This document shows, piece after piece, positions 8,995 through 17,725 of a DNA stretch of 64,000 nucleotides. The notes under the pieces are model-generated. The model ran no database searches and was not told the origin of the DNA. It was given only the letters and a program-made list of their open reading frames with translations. Numbering within the stretch: the stretch's first letter is position 1; each line of letters opens with the position of its first letter. Source of the DNA: Arthrobacter zhangbolii (lineage in GTDB: Bacteria; Actinomycetota; Actinomycetes; Actinomycetales; Micrococcaceae); assembly GCF_022869865.1 (NCBI RefSeq), contig NZ_CP094984.1:434001-498000 (forward strand), written 5' to 3'. The position numbers and the translations under genes were made by a program.

Positions 8995-11900
8995 TTACCG
9001 CCGTCCGGCCAGGCACAGGACGTACTGCGCCAGCTCGACGGCGTAGCGGACCCAGCCGCGGACATCCCACCAGTTCTTCGGTGCCGTGGGCGCCTTGCAG
9101 ACCGGTGCCGGCGGGGTGGGTTTCTCCACCGTTACCGGCAGGGTGACCGTGGTGCCGGATCCGGCAGCCGTCAGCACCAGGCTTCCGGTTCCGGAGGCCG
9201 ACGCCGGTACGGTCACCGTGACGGACGCCGAACCTGCGTTGACCGGCGCGGTGCCCAGCGGAGTTGCGGTGCCGGCGGCGTTCACGAAGCTGACGGCCAG
9301 CGAGGTGTTGGCCGGGCTGCCCAGAGATGTCAGGTTCAGCTGGGAAACCGTGAAGGTTGCTGCCGTTCCGGCCTTCACCGTGGCAGGTGCTCCCTTGACC
9401 ACTACGCCCTGGCGGGCGAAGTCCGGGGAGAGCGGGCTGTTGGCCGAGATGTAACTGATCCAGGCATCCCGGTCCACCAGGCCGGTGTCGCGGGTGTTGG
9501 TGCCTTCCTGGAAGACGGTGAAGTTGTCTCCGCCCTGGGCCAGGAAGCTGAAGGTGCCCACCCGGTAGTCCCGGGCCGGATCCAGGGCGGCACCGTTGAC
9601 GGTCACGCTCTGGATCCGTGAGCCCCGCGGCTGGTCCGGATCGAAGGTGTAGGTGATGTTGTCTGACAGGCCGAGCGCCAGGAAGGCCCGGGAGCTGCCG
9701 TCCGGCTGCCACTGCTGCTCCAGCATCGTCTTCAGCTGGGCGCCGGTCAGCGTGGTTGTCCAGAGGTTGTTGACGAAGGGCAGTACGGCGTTGGCCTCGG
9801 CGTAGGTGATCACGCCGTCCTCACCGTAGTAGAGCTCGCCGCGCAGGCCGCCCGGGTTGGTGACGCCGATTTCGGCGCCGCCGCGTTCGGGCGAAGAGAG
9901 CGTGGACAGCAACGAATCCGCCACCAGCCCGCCGAGCGTGGACTCGGAGCTGCGGTCATCGCGGGCGGTGCCCACGAAGGCCGTAGTGATATCCGCGGTG
10001 ACGGACCCGATCGGCTGGTTGCCGATTTCGGCCGAGTAGGCCAGAGCGGCGTCGACAATCCGCTTCACCTCGGCAACGGCCGGGTAGGTGGCTACCAGCT
10101 CGGCGGGAGCAGTGGTGGTACGTGCCACGTTGGACGCGGTGTAGGAAAGCACCTCGTCGGTTTCGGCGTTGTACTCGAGCTTGATCTGACCGACGAATTC
10201 GCCGTAGGAGCCGGTCTGCACCACGGGACGGGTCTTGCCGTCGCCGCCCGGAATGGCAGCGTCCCACGCGTACTGCTTGTGGGTGTGGCCGGTGTAGATG
10301 GCGTCCACCAGTTCGGTGGTGTCATTGATGATCGAAGCGAACGCCCCGCCGGCGGCCAGTTCCTGCTCCAGGTCCGCGCCGTCGGGAGTGCCGCTGCCGG
10401 CGCCCTCGTGGTACTCGGCGATGATGACGTCGGCCAGGTCCTGTTCCTCGAGCTGCTGCGCCACCCGGTTGACGGCCTCGACCGGATCCCCGAATTCGAT
10501 GGTGCTGATGCCGCCCGGGGTGACCAGCGTGCCGGTCTCCTCGGTGACAGCGCCGATGATGGCAACCTGCACGCCGTTCACATCGATGATCTCGTACTCC
10601 TGCAGGGCGGGAGTGGTGGTGCCCTTGGTGTAGACATTGGCGCCCAGGTACGGGAACTGAGCTGCCGAAGCCGCGCGTCCGGTGAGGTCCTCCAAACCGG
10701 CGTCGAACTCGTGGTTGCCGACGGCGGAGGCCCGCAGCCCGAGGGCGTTGAGCACGTCAAGGGTGGGGGCGTCCTGCTGTACCGAGGAGGCAAACAGCGA
10801 GGCGCCGATGTTGTCGCCGGCGGAGAGGAACAGCGAGCTGCCTTCCGGCGCGCCGGCCTTCAGCTCTTCGACCGTTCCCGCGAAGGGCACGGTGTTGGCA
10901 TCAATGCGTCCGTGGAAATCATTGATGTTCAGCAGGTTGAGGGTGGAGGTGTCCGTACCCTCGGCGGTGAGGTCCATCCCCACGAGGATCGGGTCATGGT
11001 CCGAGGCCCGGTAGGGATCCGCGGCGTAGAAATCAGTGGCGTTGTAGTTGTAGCGGCTGTATTCCAGCGCCACGGACTCCACCGAGTTGATGTTCCAGAT
11101 ATCGGCGCCGGTAACCGCTTCATTGGCTGCCGGGGAGGCCAGGATGTGGTCGAGGCTGCCGACAGTGCCGCCGAAGGCGTAGGAGTGCTTGCCGGTGGTT
11201 GCACCGAGGTCGACGTACCCTGCGTCGGTGAGGACCTTCAGCGGATCCTCTGCGTGGTAGGCGTTGAAGTCGCCGAGCAGGAAGACCTTGTCGGTGCCGG
11301 CAGCCTCCGAGGCGGTGGCGGCAAAGTCCACCAGTGCCTGGGCCTGGCGGACACGGTCAGCGTTCCAGCCGCCCTGCCCGGTGTCGGCGTTCTCACCCGA
11401 GGCCGGGGCGGAGCCCTTGGACTTGAAGTGGTTGGTCACTGCCAGGATTTCGGTGCCCTCGTCAGCGCCGGCGGGCCGGAAGGCCTGAGCCATCGGTTCG
11501 CGGGCGTTGGAGAAGACGGCCTCATTGTCCAGGATGGTGGATTCACCCACGGGCTCTGCCGTGCCGGTGCGGTAGATGAAAGCGGTACGGATAACGTCTT
11601 CGTCCGCGGGCAGCGCCGCGGGGGAGCGGACATAATCCCAGGTGCCCGGAGCCTCGGCGTTCAGTGCAGCCACGAGGCGGGAGAGTGCATCGTCGCGGTC
11701 CTTGCCGAACTTGGCGGAATTCTCCACCTCCATCAGCGAGACCACATCGGCGCCCAGGGCGTTGATGGCGGCCACGATCTTTGCCTGCTGGCGTTCCAGA
11801 TTGGCTGCATTGGCGGCGCCGCGGGCGTCGCAGCCGCCGCGGACCGTGACGGGAGCTCCGCTGCGGTCATTGTAGAAAGTGCAGCCGGCCAGGCTGTCTC

Positions 11901-13491
11901 CGGTGGTGGTGAAGTAATTCAGCACGTTGAAGGAGGCCAGCTTCAGGTTGCCGCCCACACTCTCGGGAGCAGCGGTGCGGGTGTCGGAGAACGACGCCGG
12001 CTGGACCGCTGCGGCGTTGGCGGGCGTCAGCTCGGTCAACGGCTGGAATTTCCAGGCACTGTTGCGGAAGTCCAGGATGACGCCGGTGCTGAACGTGGCT
12101 GCGGCCCCGACCCGGACCGGGGTTTCCGGTGTCAGGTAGGGCAGCGGCTTGTCCATGTTGGCGGCGTTGAGGAAGTTGGTGCTGGCACCGTCGTCGAGCT
12201 TTACGGCCCGGGCGGCGTTGTCGGCAACGACGGCGGCGTGTTCCGCGGTGCCGACGGCGGCCACGGCGGTGGGCTGGACCAGCGCGGACGTGCCGGCGGC
12301 GAGGCCGATCTCCGCGTACTGGTTCAGGGAGAAGTTATCGGTGACGGTGAAGTCCCCCTGCGGGGCCAGGAGCATGCCCTCCAGGGTTTCGCGGGCTTCG
12401 TCCGTGGCGGGCCAGGCCACCGCAGCAGGCTTGACCTCCGGTGCTGCCTCGCTGAGCTTGGTCATCGCGCCGGCGGCAACCGTGAGCTGGGTGAGCTCGA
12501 AGTATTCGCCCACGGTGCCGGTGACCTCGACGTAGTCGCCTGCGGCTACCTGGCCGACCGTGGCCGCGGAGAAGATGAAAATGCCGTCCGATGCGGTGTG
12601 CGCAGCGGGATCAAGGTCTCCGCCGGTTCCCGGGGTCTGGATGTAGTACCCGTTGAAGCCGCCGGTGGGGTACACCGCGGTGACCTTGCCGCGTGTGGTG
12701 ACGGACTGGCCGATCATCGGGCTGGCAGCTCCGGTGCCCTGGATCTCGGCAATCGGAACCACCGCGCCGGGCTCGGGCGGTGTCGTCGGCGTCGGGGTCG
12801 GCGTCGGCGTGGGCGTCGGTGTCGGTTCCGGGGTGACGGTACCTGCGGAGGATGTCGGCGTGACGGCGGTGCTGAGCGTGAAGTCCGCGGCGTTGTTGTT
12901 GGAGTCTGCGAAGCCGGTGCGGTTCAGTGACTTCGGATCGGAATTTCCTGCCGGTGCCCCGGCCGCAGCAGTCTCGAACGTGTTGGAGGCACCGTAGCCG
13001 AGCAGGTCGACGACGCCGGGGGCGGCGGTCACCGAGCCGGTGGGCAGGGGATCCACCCGGGTGGACTGGTTGGAGAGGATCAGGGTGCCGGCCGTGCCGG
13101 AGAAGCTGGCTCCGATGGTGGCGTCAGCGGCAGGAAGTGCTGCACCGGTGGTGCCGTTGCTGGCGCCCGAAACCAGGTAGTAGCCGCCGGGGGCGATGCT
13201 GCCCGAGAGCGCACCAATACCGGTGGGAGCTGCAGTGGCACCGGAGGAGCGGTACTGGAGGGACCAGCCGTCCAGGCTCACCGGCTCACTGGTGGGATTG
13301 TAGAGCTCAACGAATTTCGTGTTGAACGGGGCATTGGCGCTGCCGCCGGACAAATATGCCTCATTGATAATGATGCCGGGGACGGCAGCTTTGCCGTCCT
13401 GTGCGTAAGCCGGGAACGCGGTCAGCGGCGCGGCGAGCAGGCCGGCCGAGAGGGTTGTTCCCAGCACGGCCTTCCAGGTTGAAGGTCTCAT
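8995..13491 (-). CDS. Secreted multidomain nuclease / 5'-nucleotidase
   Basis: The 1498-residue protein has, in order: a Sec signal peptide (about 1-30, ending AFPAYA); a lamin-tail domain (about 38-170, IIINEAYLSGGSANAPFN and FVELYNP); a Thr-Pro repeat linker (about 217-238); an OB-like region; an ExeM/NucH-type endonuclease/exonuclease/phosphatase domain (about 515-835, with ASFNVLNYFTT, VVSLMEVEN, GDFNAYHAEDP and SDHDPILVG); a UshA-like 5'-nucleotidase (metallophosphatase LLNINDFHGRID near 850, GNHEFDAG, YTGHTHKQY, then the C-terminal substrate domain); an Ig-like domain; and a short Trp-rich tail. It probably degrades extracellular DNA and dephosphorylates the nucleotides, releasing phosphate and nucleosides. 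No LPXTG sorting signal or clear C-terminal anchor is present. Confidence 0.9.
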   Translation of the reverse strand: MRPSTWKAVLGTTLSAGLLAAPLTAFPAYAQDGKAAVPGIIINEAYLSGGSANAPFNTKFVELYNPTSEPVSLDGWSLQYRSSGATAAPTGIGALSGSIAPGGYYLVSGASNGTTGAALPAADATIGASFSGTAGTLILSNQSTRVDPLPTGSVTAAPGVVDLLGYGASNTFETAAAGAPAGNSDPKSLNRTGFADSNNNAADFTLSTAVTPTSSAGTVTPEPTPTPTPTPTPTPTTPPEPGAVVPIAEIQGTGAASPMIGQSVTTRGKVTAVYPTGGFNGYYIQTPGTGGDLDPAAHTASDGIFIFSAATVGQVAAGDYVEVTGTVGEYFELTQLTVAAGAMTKLSEAAPEVKPAAVAWPATDEARETLEGMLLAPQGDFTVTDNFSLNQYAEIGLAAGTSALVQPTAVAAVGTAEHAAVVADNAARAVKLDDGASTNFLNAANMDKPLPYLTPETPVRVGAAATFSTGVILDFRNSAWKFQPLTELTPANAAAVQPASFSDTRTAAPESVGGNLKLASFNVLNYFTTTGDSLAGCTFYNDRSGAPVTVRGGCDARGAANAANLERQQAKIVAAINALGADVVSLMEVENSAKFGKDRDDALSRLVAALNAEAPGTWDYVRSPAALPADEDVIRTAFIYRTGTAEPVGESTILDNEAVFSNAREPMAQAFRPAGADEGTEILAVTNHFKSKGSAPASGENADTGQGGWNADRVRQAQALVDFAATASEAAGTDKVFLLGDFNAYHAEDPLKVLTDAGYVDLGATTGKHSYAFGGTVGSLDHILASPAANEAVTGADIWNINSVESVALEYSRYNYNATDFYAADPYRASDHDPILVGMDLTAEGTDTSTLNLLNINDFHGRIDANTVPFAGTVEELKAGAPEGSSLFLSAGDNIGASLFASSVQQDAPTLDVLNALGLRASAVGNHEFDAGLEDLTGRAASAAQFPYLGANVYTKGTTTPALQEYEIIDVNGVQVAIIGAVTEETGTLVTPGGISTIEFGDPVEAVNRVAQQLEEQDLADVIIAEYHEGAGSGTPDGADLEQELAAGGAFASIINDTTELVDAIYTGHTHKQYAWDAAIPGGDGKTRPVVQTGSYGEFVGQIKLEYNAETDEVLSYTASNVARTTTAPAELVATYPAVAEVKRIVDAALAYSAEIGNQPIGSVTADITTAFVGTARDDRSSESTLGGLVADSLLSTLSSPERGGAEIGVTNPGGLRGELYYGEDGVITYAEANAVLPFVNNLWTTTLTGAQLKTMLEQQWQPDGSSRAFLALGLSDNITYTFDPDQPRGSRIQSVTVNGAALDPARDYRVGTFSFLAQGGDNFTVFQEGTNTRDTGLVDRDAWISYISANSPLSPDFARQGVVVKGAPATVKAGTAATFTVSQLNLTSLGSPANTSLAVSFVNAAGTATPLGTAPVNAGSASVTVTVPASASGTGSLVLTAAGSGTTVTLPVTVEKPTPPAPVCKAPTAPKNWWDVRGWVRYAVELAQYVLCLAGRR

Positions 13492-13663
13492 GCCTCATAC
13501 TCCTTGGTCGGCCGTGCAGGCCGACGGGTCATGGCCGCGCGGTGCGGCAAGGGGGTAGCGCAAGTGATGCTGTCCGGCTCCGTGACGGACGGACGGCGGT
13601 GGTGGCGGGTGGTACGGAATGACGCTAAATGACGCAGGTTACAACCAGATGACCGTGAGGTGT

Positions 13664-13679
13664 CCTGCAACGTTGCAGG
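13664..13679. promoter_or_regulatory. LacI-type palindrome upstream of the nuclease gene
   Basis: The 16-base sequence CCTGCAACGTTGCAGG is a perfect palindrome with the central CG typical of LacI-family operators. It shares the core TGCAACGTT with the operator before the GH2 glycosidase gene at 16456. It lies 173 bases upstream of the nuclease start. The regulator is unknown; the LacI protein at 16550-17548 is one candidate. Confidence 0.5.
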
Positions 13680-13798
13680 GTACGGTGGCCAGCCGATACT
13701 GCCAGCCCCCCAGGATGACAGAAAGTGATTGCCAGCACAGTGTACTGGCTCCCGCCCCCACTTCCACTTCCGGAGTCCGAGTACGTCCCGGACAGTAA

Positions 13799-13834
13799 AA
13801 AAGCGCTGCCGTCCCCGCGGACGGCAGCGCTTTT
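13799..13834 (-). terminator. Intrinsic terminator of the lipoprotein gene
   Basis: A 16-bp stem (13799-13814 with 13819-13834) with loop CCGC is followed on the minus strand by a T-run (TTTTTT). It lies 19 bases beyond the lipoprotein stop codon. Confidence 0.85.
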
Positions 13835-13852
13835 GCGGGTGGCAGGATCGCC

Positions 13853-14419
13853 CTACCGGTCCGCGTCCCTGAAGGATTCGGAGGAGGGCTCACCCATCGG
13901 TCCCAGCACCGTGCAGACAATTTCCCTGTCGTCGGCGTACTGCCAGGATTCAAGGCTGGGCACAATGTAGGCCGCTTCCAGCTCCGAGCTTCCGAAGGCC
14001 TGGCCCACGTACCCTTCGAATTCGGCGGAGCAGAATTCCTGCGCCTCCGTGTCCACGGCGTCTTCTCCCGGGAACTCGCCGGCCGGCAGCGTGGTCAGCG
14101 CGTAGACCTCCTGCTCGTGCGGCTGGTCGCAGGGGAAGACGTCCACTTCGGTGAGTTGTGCCTGCTCCTCGTCCGCCGGCGGATTGGAGAAGCAGTCACC
14201 AAGGGCCAGCTCCGTCGCGTCCACGCTGCGGGCCGGAACCGGCGGCGCGGCCGGTTCAGAGGCCGACGCCGAGGCGGTCCGCCCGTCTGCCTCGGCGGAC
14301 GGTGCGGGGGACGCGGATTCACGCTCCCCTCCGTCGGAACCGGTGCAGCCGCTGAGCAGGCCGGCGAGCAGGACAGAGAGGACCAGTCCGCGCAGGCGGA
14401 AGGTCTTCGGGGAATTCAT
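13853..14419 (-). CDS. Septum-formation-family lipoprotein
   Basis: The 188-residue protein starts with a lipoprotein signal peptide whose lipobox is LLSGC at about residues 21-25. A Ser/Ala/Glu-rich linker (about 28-62) follows, then a globular domain with four cysteines: DCFSNPP, VFPCDQPHEQEVYA, EFCSAEFEGYVG and EIVCTVLGP. The CDQPHxxEVY pattern is the hallmark of the actinobacterial septum-formation/DUF4190-associated domain (PF13845). The domain's biochemical role is not established. It should be anchored on the outer face of the membrane. It is a single gene with its own terminator. Confidence 0.75.
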   Translation of the reverse strand: MNSPKTFRLRGLVLSVLLAGLLSGCTGSDGGERESASPAPSAEADGRTASASASEPAAPPVPARSVDATELALGDCFSNPPADEEQAQLTEVDVFPCDQPHEQEVYALTTLPAGEFPGEDAVDTEAQEFCSAEFEGYVGQAFGSSELEAAYIVPSLESWQYADDREIVCTVLGPMGEPSSESFRDADR

Positions 14420-14503
14420 CGGTGAGACTCCTTGGATGACGGTTGTCGCGGCCCACCCCCGTGGCGGCCGAAAACCATGCGTACAGCCTATGGCAGGTGT
14501 GCC

Positions 14504-16396
14504 TTAGTCAGTCCGCTCCTCGTAGGCGGCCGGCCGCTGCTGGATTTTGCGCAGCCGCTCGACGTCGAACTTCTGGCCCCGCTTGAAGTCATAAACGCCG
14601 TTCTTTTCCTGGAAGACGTCCGTCAGCTGCGTGTAGCAGTACCCGAACATGTTCGGGTCATCGAGCAGGACGTTGGTCAGGCCCTCGAACCGGGCATAGA
14701 ACTCCTCCTCGGACCGGACACGGTCGCCGTACCCCCAGGAATCGGCCTGGTCGCTGCCGACGGCCTTGCGCTCCTGCTCCGCCTCGGCGGCTTCCTGCTC
14801 GTTCCACCAGATGCCGCCGTATTCGGACACGAAGAAGGGCTGGCCGGCGTACGGGACGGAGTACTCGGTCTGTCCGTGCGGCAGGCCGATCTCACCAAGC
14901 GTGGCGGGCCGGTTCAGGAACGGCCTGCCCTCGGCAAGGCCCTGCTGCTCGGTGCGGAAGGCCTCCGGATCCTGCTCGTAGGAGTGCGAGTCGTAAACGT
15001 CGGTCTCCAGCACGCGGTGCGAGTAGCCGGACGCGTCGATGACCGGACGGGACGGGTCAGCCAGTTTGGTTGCCAGGAACATGGCGCGGGTGACGTCGTC
15101 GAGCACCGTAATGCGGTCATGCAGCACCTGGTGGGTCTCATTCAGCGGGCACCAGCCCACGATCGAGGGATGGTTGATGTCCCGCTGCACCGCTTCCAGC
15201 CACTGCGAGACAAATGAGGCATCCGGTTTCTGGTTGGCACCCATCGGGCCCTGGCCGGAGACGCCCCAGTCCCCGAACTCGCCCCAGACCAGGTAGCCGC
15301 GCATGTCCGCGTGGAAGAGGAACCGCTCTTCGAAGACCTTCTGGTGCAGCCGGGCGCCGTTGAACCCGGCAGCGAGGGAAAGCTCAATGTCGTCGATCAG
15401 GGCCTGGTCCGAGGGCGCCGTCATCAGCGATTCCGGCCAGTAGCCCTGGTCCAGGACCAGCCGCTGGAACACCCGGCGGCCGTTGAGGCGGAAGGAGTTG
15501 CCGTCAATGCCAACCGACCGCAGCGCGGTGTAGCTGCTGATCCGGTCCACTTCGGTGTCTCCGGTGCGCAGGGAGATTTCCAGGCCGTAAAGCTGCGGAT
15601 CGCCCACATCCCAGATCCGGACATCCTCAGCCGGAACCGTAAGCACCAGGGACGGAGCCAGGTCATAGGCAGTGCCCACGGATGCTTCCGCGACCGTGCG
15701 CCCGTTCATGTCGGTGAGGGTGGCCGTCAGCGTGCCGCCGGGCAGGTTGGCGCTGAGCGGTGCGGTGACCGAGAAGCTGCGGCCGGCCAGGTTCGGGGTG
15801 ACCTGGATGCGGTTCACCGCCGTGCGGGGGACCCCTTCCAGCCAGACCGTCTGCCAGATTCCGGTGGTGCGGGTGTACTGGCAGTGCGTGTTGGCATACC
15901 AGGTGGCCTGCTTGCCGCGGGCCTGGACTTCGCCGTGCAGGTCACGGGCACGGACGGTGATTTCGACGTCGTCGCCCGGCGCCGCGATGCCGGAAAGATC
16001 CGCGTCGAAGGGGGTGAATCCGCCGCGGTGCCGGGCAACTTCGGTGCCGTTGGCCCACACCGTGGCGTCATAGTCCACGGCGCCGAAGTGCAGGACCGGC
16101 CGCAGGCCGGCCCAGTCTGCCGGAACGGTGATGGTCCTGCGGTACCAGACGGCATCCATAAAATCGGTGTCGCCGATGCCCGAGAGCTCTGCCTCGGGGG
16201 CAAAGGGCACGGTGATGGAGGCGTTGAGCGGGCGTTCCAGCAGGCCGCGGTCCAGTCCCGAGTCGCTGCGGTCAATTTCGAAGTCCCAGGTGCCGTTGAG
16301 GTTCACCCAGTTTTTCCGCACGAACTGCGGCCGGGGGTGTTCGGGGCGGGGGATATCCGTAGCGGTTACGGGCGGGTCAAACGCGGGGAGGGTCAT
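14504..16396 (-). CDS. Glycoside hydrolase family 2 (probable beta-galactosidase)
   Basis: The 630-residue GH2 enzyme has a jelly-roll sugar-binding domain (about 25-190, NWVNLNGTWDFEID and MDAVWYRRTITVP), an Ig-like domain (about 195-290) and a TIM barrel (about 300-600). The acid/base Glu is E420 in PLNETHQ and the nucleophile is E525 in SEYGGIWW. No signal peptide is present, so the substrate must be imported first. The ATG at 16396 (MTLPAF) is chosen over one at 16453 because it follows AAGGATG and because 16453 touches the operator. The neighbouring sugar importer, galT and galK make a galactoside the best substrate guess; a beta-glucuronidase is the main alternative. Confidence 0.82.
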   Translation of the reverse strand: MTLPAFDPPVTATDIPRPEHPRPQFVRKNWVNLNGTWDFEIDRSDSGLDRGLLERPLNASITVPFAPEAELSGIGDTDFMDAVWYRRTITVPADWAGLRPVLHFGAVDYDATVWANGTEVARHRGGFTPFDADLSGIAAPGDDVEITVRARDLHGEVQARGKQATWYANTHCQYTRTTGIWQTVWLEGVPRTAVNRIQVTPNLAGRSFSVTAPLSANLPGGTLTATLTDMNGRTVAEASVGTAYDLAPSLVLTVPAEDVRIWDVGDPQLYGLEISLRTGDTEVDRISSYTALRSVGIDGNSFRLNGRRVFQRLVLDQGYWPESLMTAPSDQALIDDIELSLAAGFNGARLHQKVFEERFLFHADMRGYLVWGEFGDWGVSGQGPMGANQKPDASFVSQWLEAVQRDINHPSIVGWCPLNETHQVLHDRITVLDDVTRAMFLATKLADPSRPVIDASGYSHRVLETDVYDSHSYEQDPEAFRTEQQGLAEGRPFLNRPATLGEIGLPHGQTEYSVPYAGQPFFVSEYGGIWWNEQEAAEAEQERKAVGSDQADSWGYGDRVRSEEEFYARFEGLTNVLLDDPNMFGYCYTQLTDVFQEKNGVYDFKRGQKFDVERLRKIQQRPAAYEERTD

Positions 16397-16455
16397 GGAA
16401 CATCCTTCGGGCGGCGTGAAAATTGTGATCCCAGTCAACCGCAGGGGCCGCAATA

Positions 16456-16473
16456 TTGCAACGTTAGAATTTT
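16456..16473. promoter_or_regulatory. Operator upstream of the GH2 gene
   Basis: TTGCAACGTTAGAAT is an imperfect palindrome centred on AACGTT. It matches the site at 17632-17648 (ATTGCTAACGTTAGAAT) at nearly every position apart from one missing T. It lies 60 bases upstream of the GH2 start, where a LacI-family repressor would block the promoter. Confidence 0.75.
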
Positions 16474-16549
16474 TGCGTCTTTCTGCCCAGCAGACTCCGT
16501 CAGGGCCGGCGCAGGCAGGGCGGGCCGAGGGGGCTGAGGAGGAGGCGAG

Positions 16550-17548
16550 TCAGGCCCGGACTGCCGGCGCGGAGGATTCGCGCTCCATCAGGCGGTGCGG
16601 AATGACCACCTCGCCGGCCAGCTCCCCGAGAACCGAATCCAGTGCGGCCTCGGCCAGGGCCGGAAGGTCCGGGGCCACCGAAGTCAGCCCGGGGGAGGTG
16701 TAACTGACCTCGTCGATGTTGTCCCAGCCCACCAGCGCCAGATCGGAGGGAACCTGCCGGCCGAGGTCCCGGGCTGCTGCCAGGGCGCCGACGGCGAGCA
16801 GGTCATTGGCGCAGACAATGGCATCCACCCCGGGGGTGGCCAGGATCTGCTGTGCGAGGTCATAGCCGTCCTGGCGGAACCACGAGTTGGTGGCCGCCAC
16901 CAAGGCTGCGTCGTACGGCAGTCCGGCAAACCGCAGAGCCGCCTTGTAGCCTTCGAACCGCTGGCTTCCGGTGGAGATGCCTCCGGTGCTGTCCGCGCCC
17001 AGGAAGGCAATCCGGCGTCGTCCGCCCTCCACCAGGTGACGCACCAGGTCCACGCTGGAGGCGACATTGTCGATGGCTACGTGGGGCACATCGGTGCTGA
17101 TGATGCGTTCGCCCAGCAGTACCAGTGGCGTGGGATCAGTACGTTTGGCGATGGCCTCGGCGGTCACGGCCGACGGCGAGAAGATCAGCCCGTCGAACAG
17201 GCGGCCGTGCCAGCCATGCAGGTAATGCTGTTCGATATCCACCGTGCCGCCGGAGATTTCAATGGAGATGGTGTAGCCGCGCTGCTTGGCCGCATGCTCG
17301 AGGGTCTGGGCCAGCACACCGAAGTAGGGATTGTGCAGATCAGGCACCACCAGGGCGATGGCCCGGGTGGAGCCCTGGCGCAGCTGGCGGCCGATGAGGT
17401 TGGGCGTGTAGCCCAGTTCCTCCACGGCCTGCAGGACGCGGGCGCGCGTTTCCGGGTGCACTACCGGGCGGTTGTTCATCACGTTGGAGACGGTCTTCCA
17501 GGACACCCCCGCACGCTCAGCGACTTCCTTGATCCCCACACGCTTCAC
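16550..17548 (-). CDS. LacI-family transcriptional repressor
   Basis: The 332-residue protein has a LacI helix-turn-helix at residues 4-27 (IKEVAERAGVSWKTVSNVMNN) and the hinge LGYTPNLIGRQLRQG. A periplasmic-binding-protein-like effector domain follows (ALVVPDLHNPYFGVL, DAIVCANDLLAVGAL, DLALVGWDNID). It lies between the glycosidase gene and the divergent importer operon. Matching operators stand before both (16456 and 17632), so it probably represses the whole module and itself, and releases DNA on binding a galactoside or its product. The ATG at 17548 gives the standard LacI N-terminus. Confidence 0.9.
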   Translation of the reverse strand: MKRVGIKEVAERAGVSWKTVSNVMNNRPVVHPETRARVLQAVEELGYTPNLIGRQLRQGSTRAIALVVPDLHNPYFGVLAQTLEHAAKQRGYTISIEISGGTVDIEQHYLHGWHGRLFDGLIFSPSAVTAEAIAKRTDPTPLVLLGERIISTDVPHVAIDNVASSVDLVRHLVEGGRRRIAFLGADSTGGISTGSQRFEGYKAALRFAGLPYDAALVAATNSWFRQDGYDLAQQILATPGVDAIVCANDLLAVGALAAARDLGRQVPSDLALVGWDNIDEVSYTSPGLTSVAPDLPALAEAALDSVLGELAGEVVIPHRLMERESSAPAVRA

Positions 17549-17631
17549 TGGCCGGTTCCCTTCCCTTGTTGGACCCTGAGGTTCCGGGCCGGGTATTTCA
17601 TTGCTTCGACACCAAGAGTAGACGGTTGCGG

Positions 17632-17648
17632 ATTGCTAACGTTAGAAT
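17632..17648. promoter_or_regulatory. LacI-type operator between the repressor and importer genes
   Basis: ATTGCTAACGTTAGAAT contains the perfect 10-bp palindrome CTAACGTTAG with near-symmetric flanks. It lies 84 bases upstream of the repressor start and 78 bases upstream of the binding-protein start, so it can control both divergent transcripts. It matches the operator at 16456-16473. Confidence 0.8.
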
Positions 17649-17725
17649 CCACGTCATGTGGTTCAGCTCACCACAGAGTCTGTCCTCAACGATGAGCCAG
17701 CACCGACGGCCAGGAATGGAGCAGG

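Larger units (their letters stand above)
13492..13852. other. Regulatory gap upstream of the secreted nuclease
   Basis: This 361-base gap between two minus-strand genes has no convincing ORF. It holds the terminator of the upstream lipoprotein gene (13799-13834), a 16-bp perfect palindrome (13664-13679) and the probable promoter and leader of the nuclease gene. The region from 13560 to 13660 shows nothing I can name. Confidence 0.5.

Noticed and set aside
12786-12840. Short repeated GTCGGC units as a possible CRISPR or satellite array
   Set aside because: They are codons of the Thr-Pro linker in the secreted nuclease, with no spacers.
10279-12930. Open frame of 883 codons on the plus strand, opposite the large nuclease gene
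   Set aside because: It is a GC-driven antisense frame. Its translation is Gly/Val/Arg-rich without domains, while the minus strand encodes recognisable nuclease and nucleotidase motifs.
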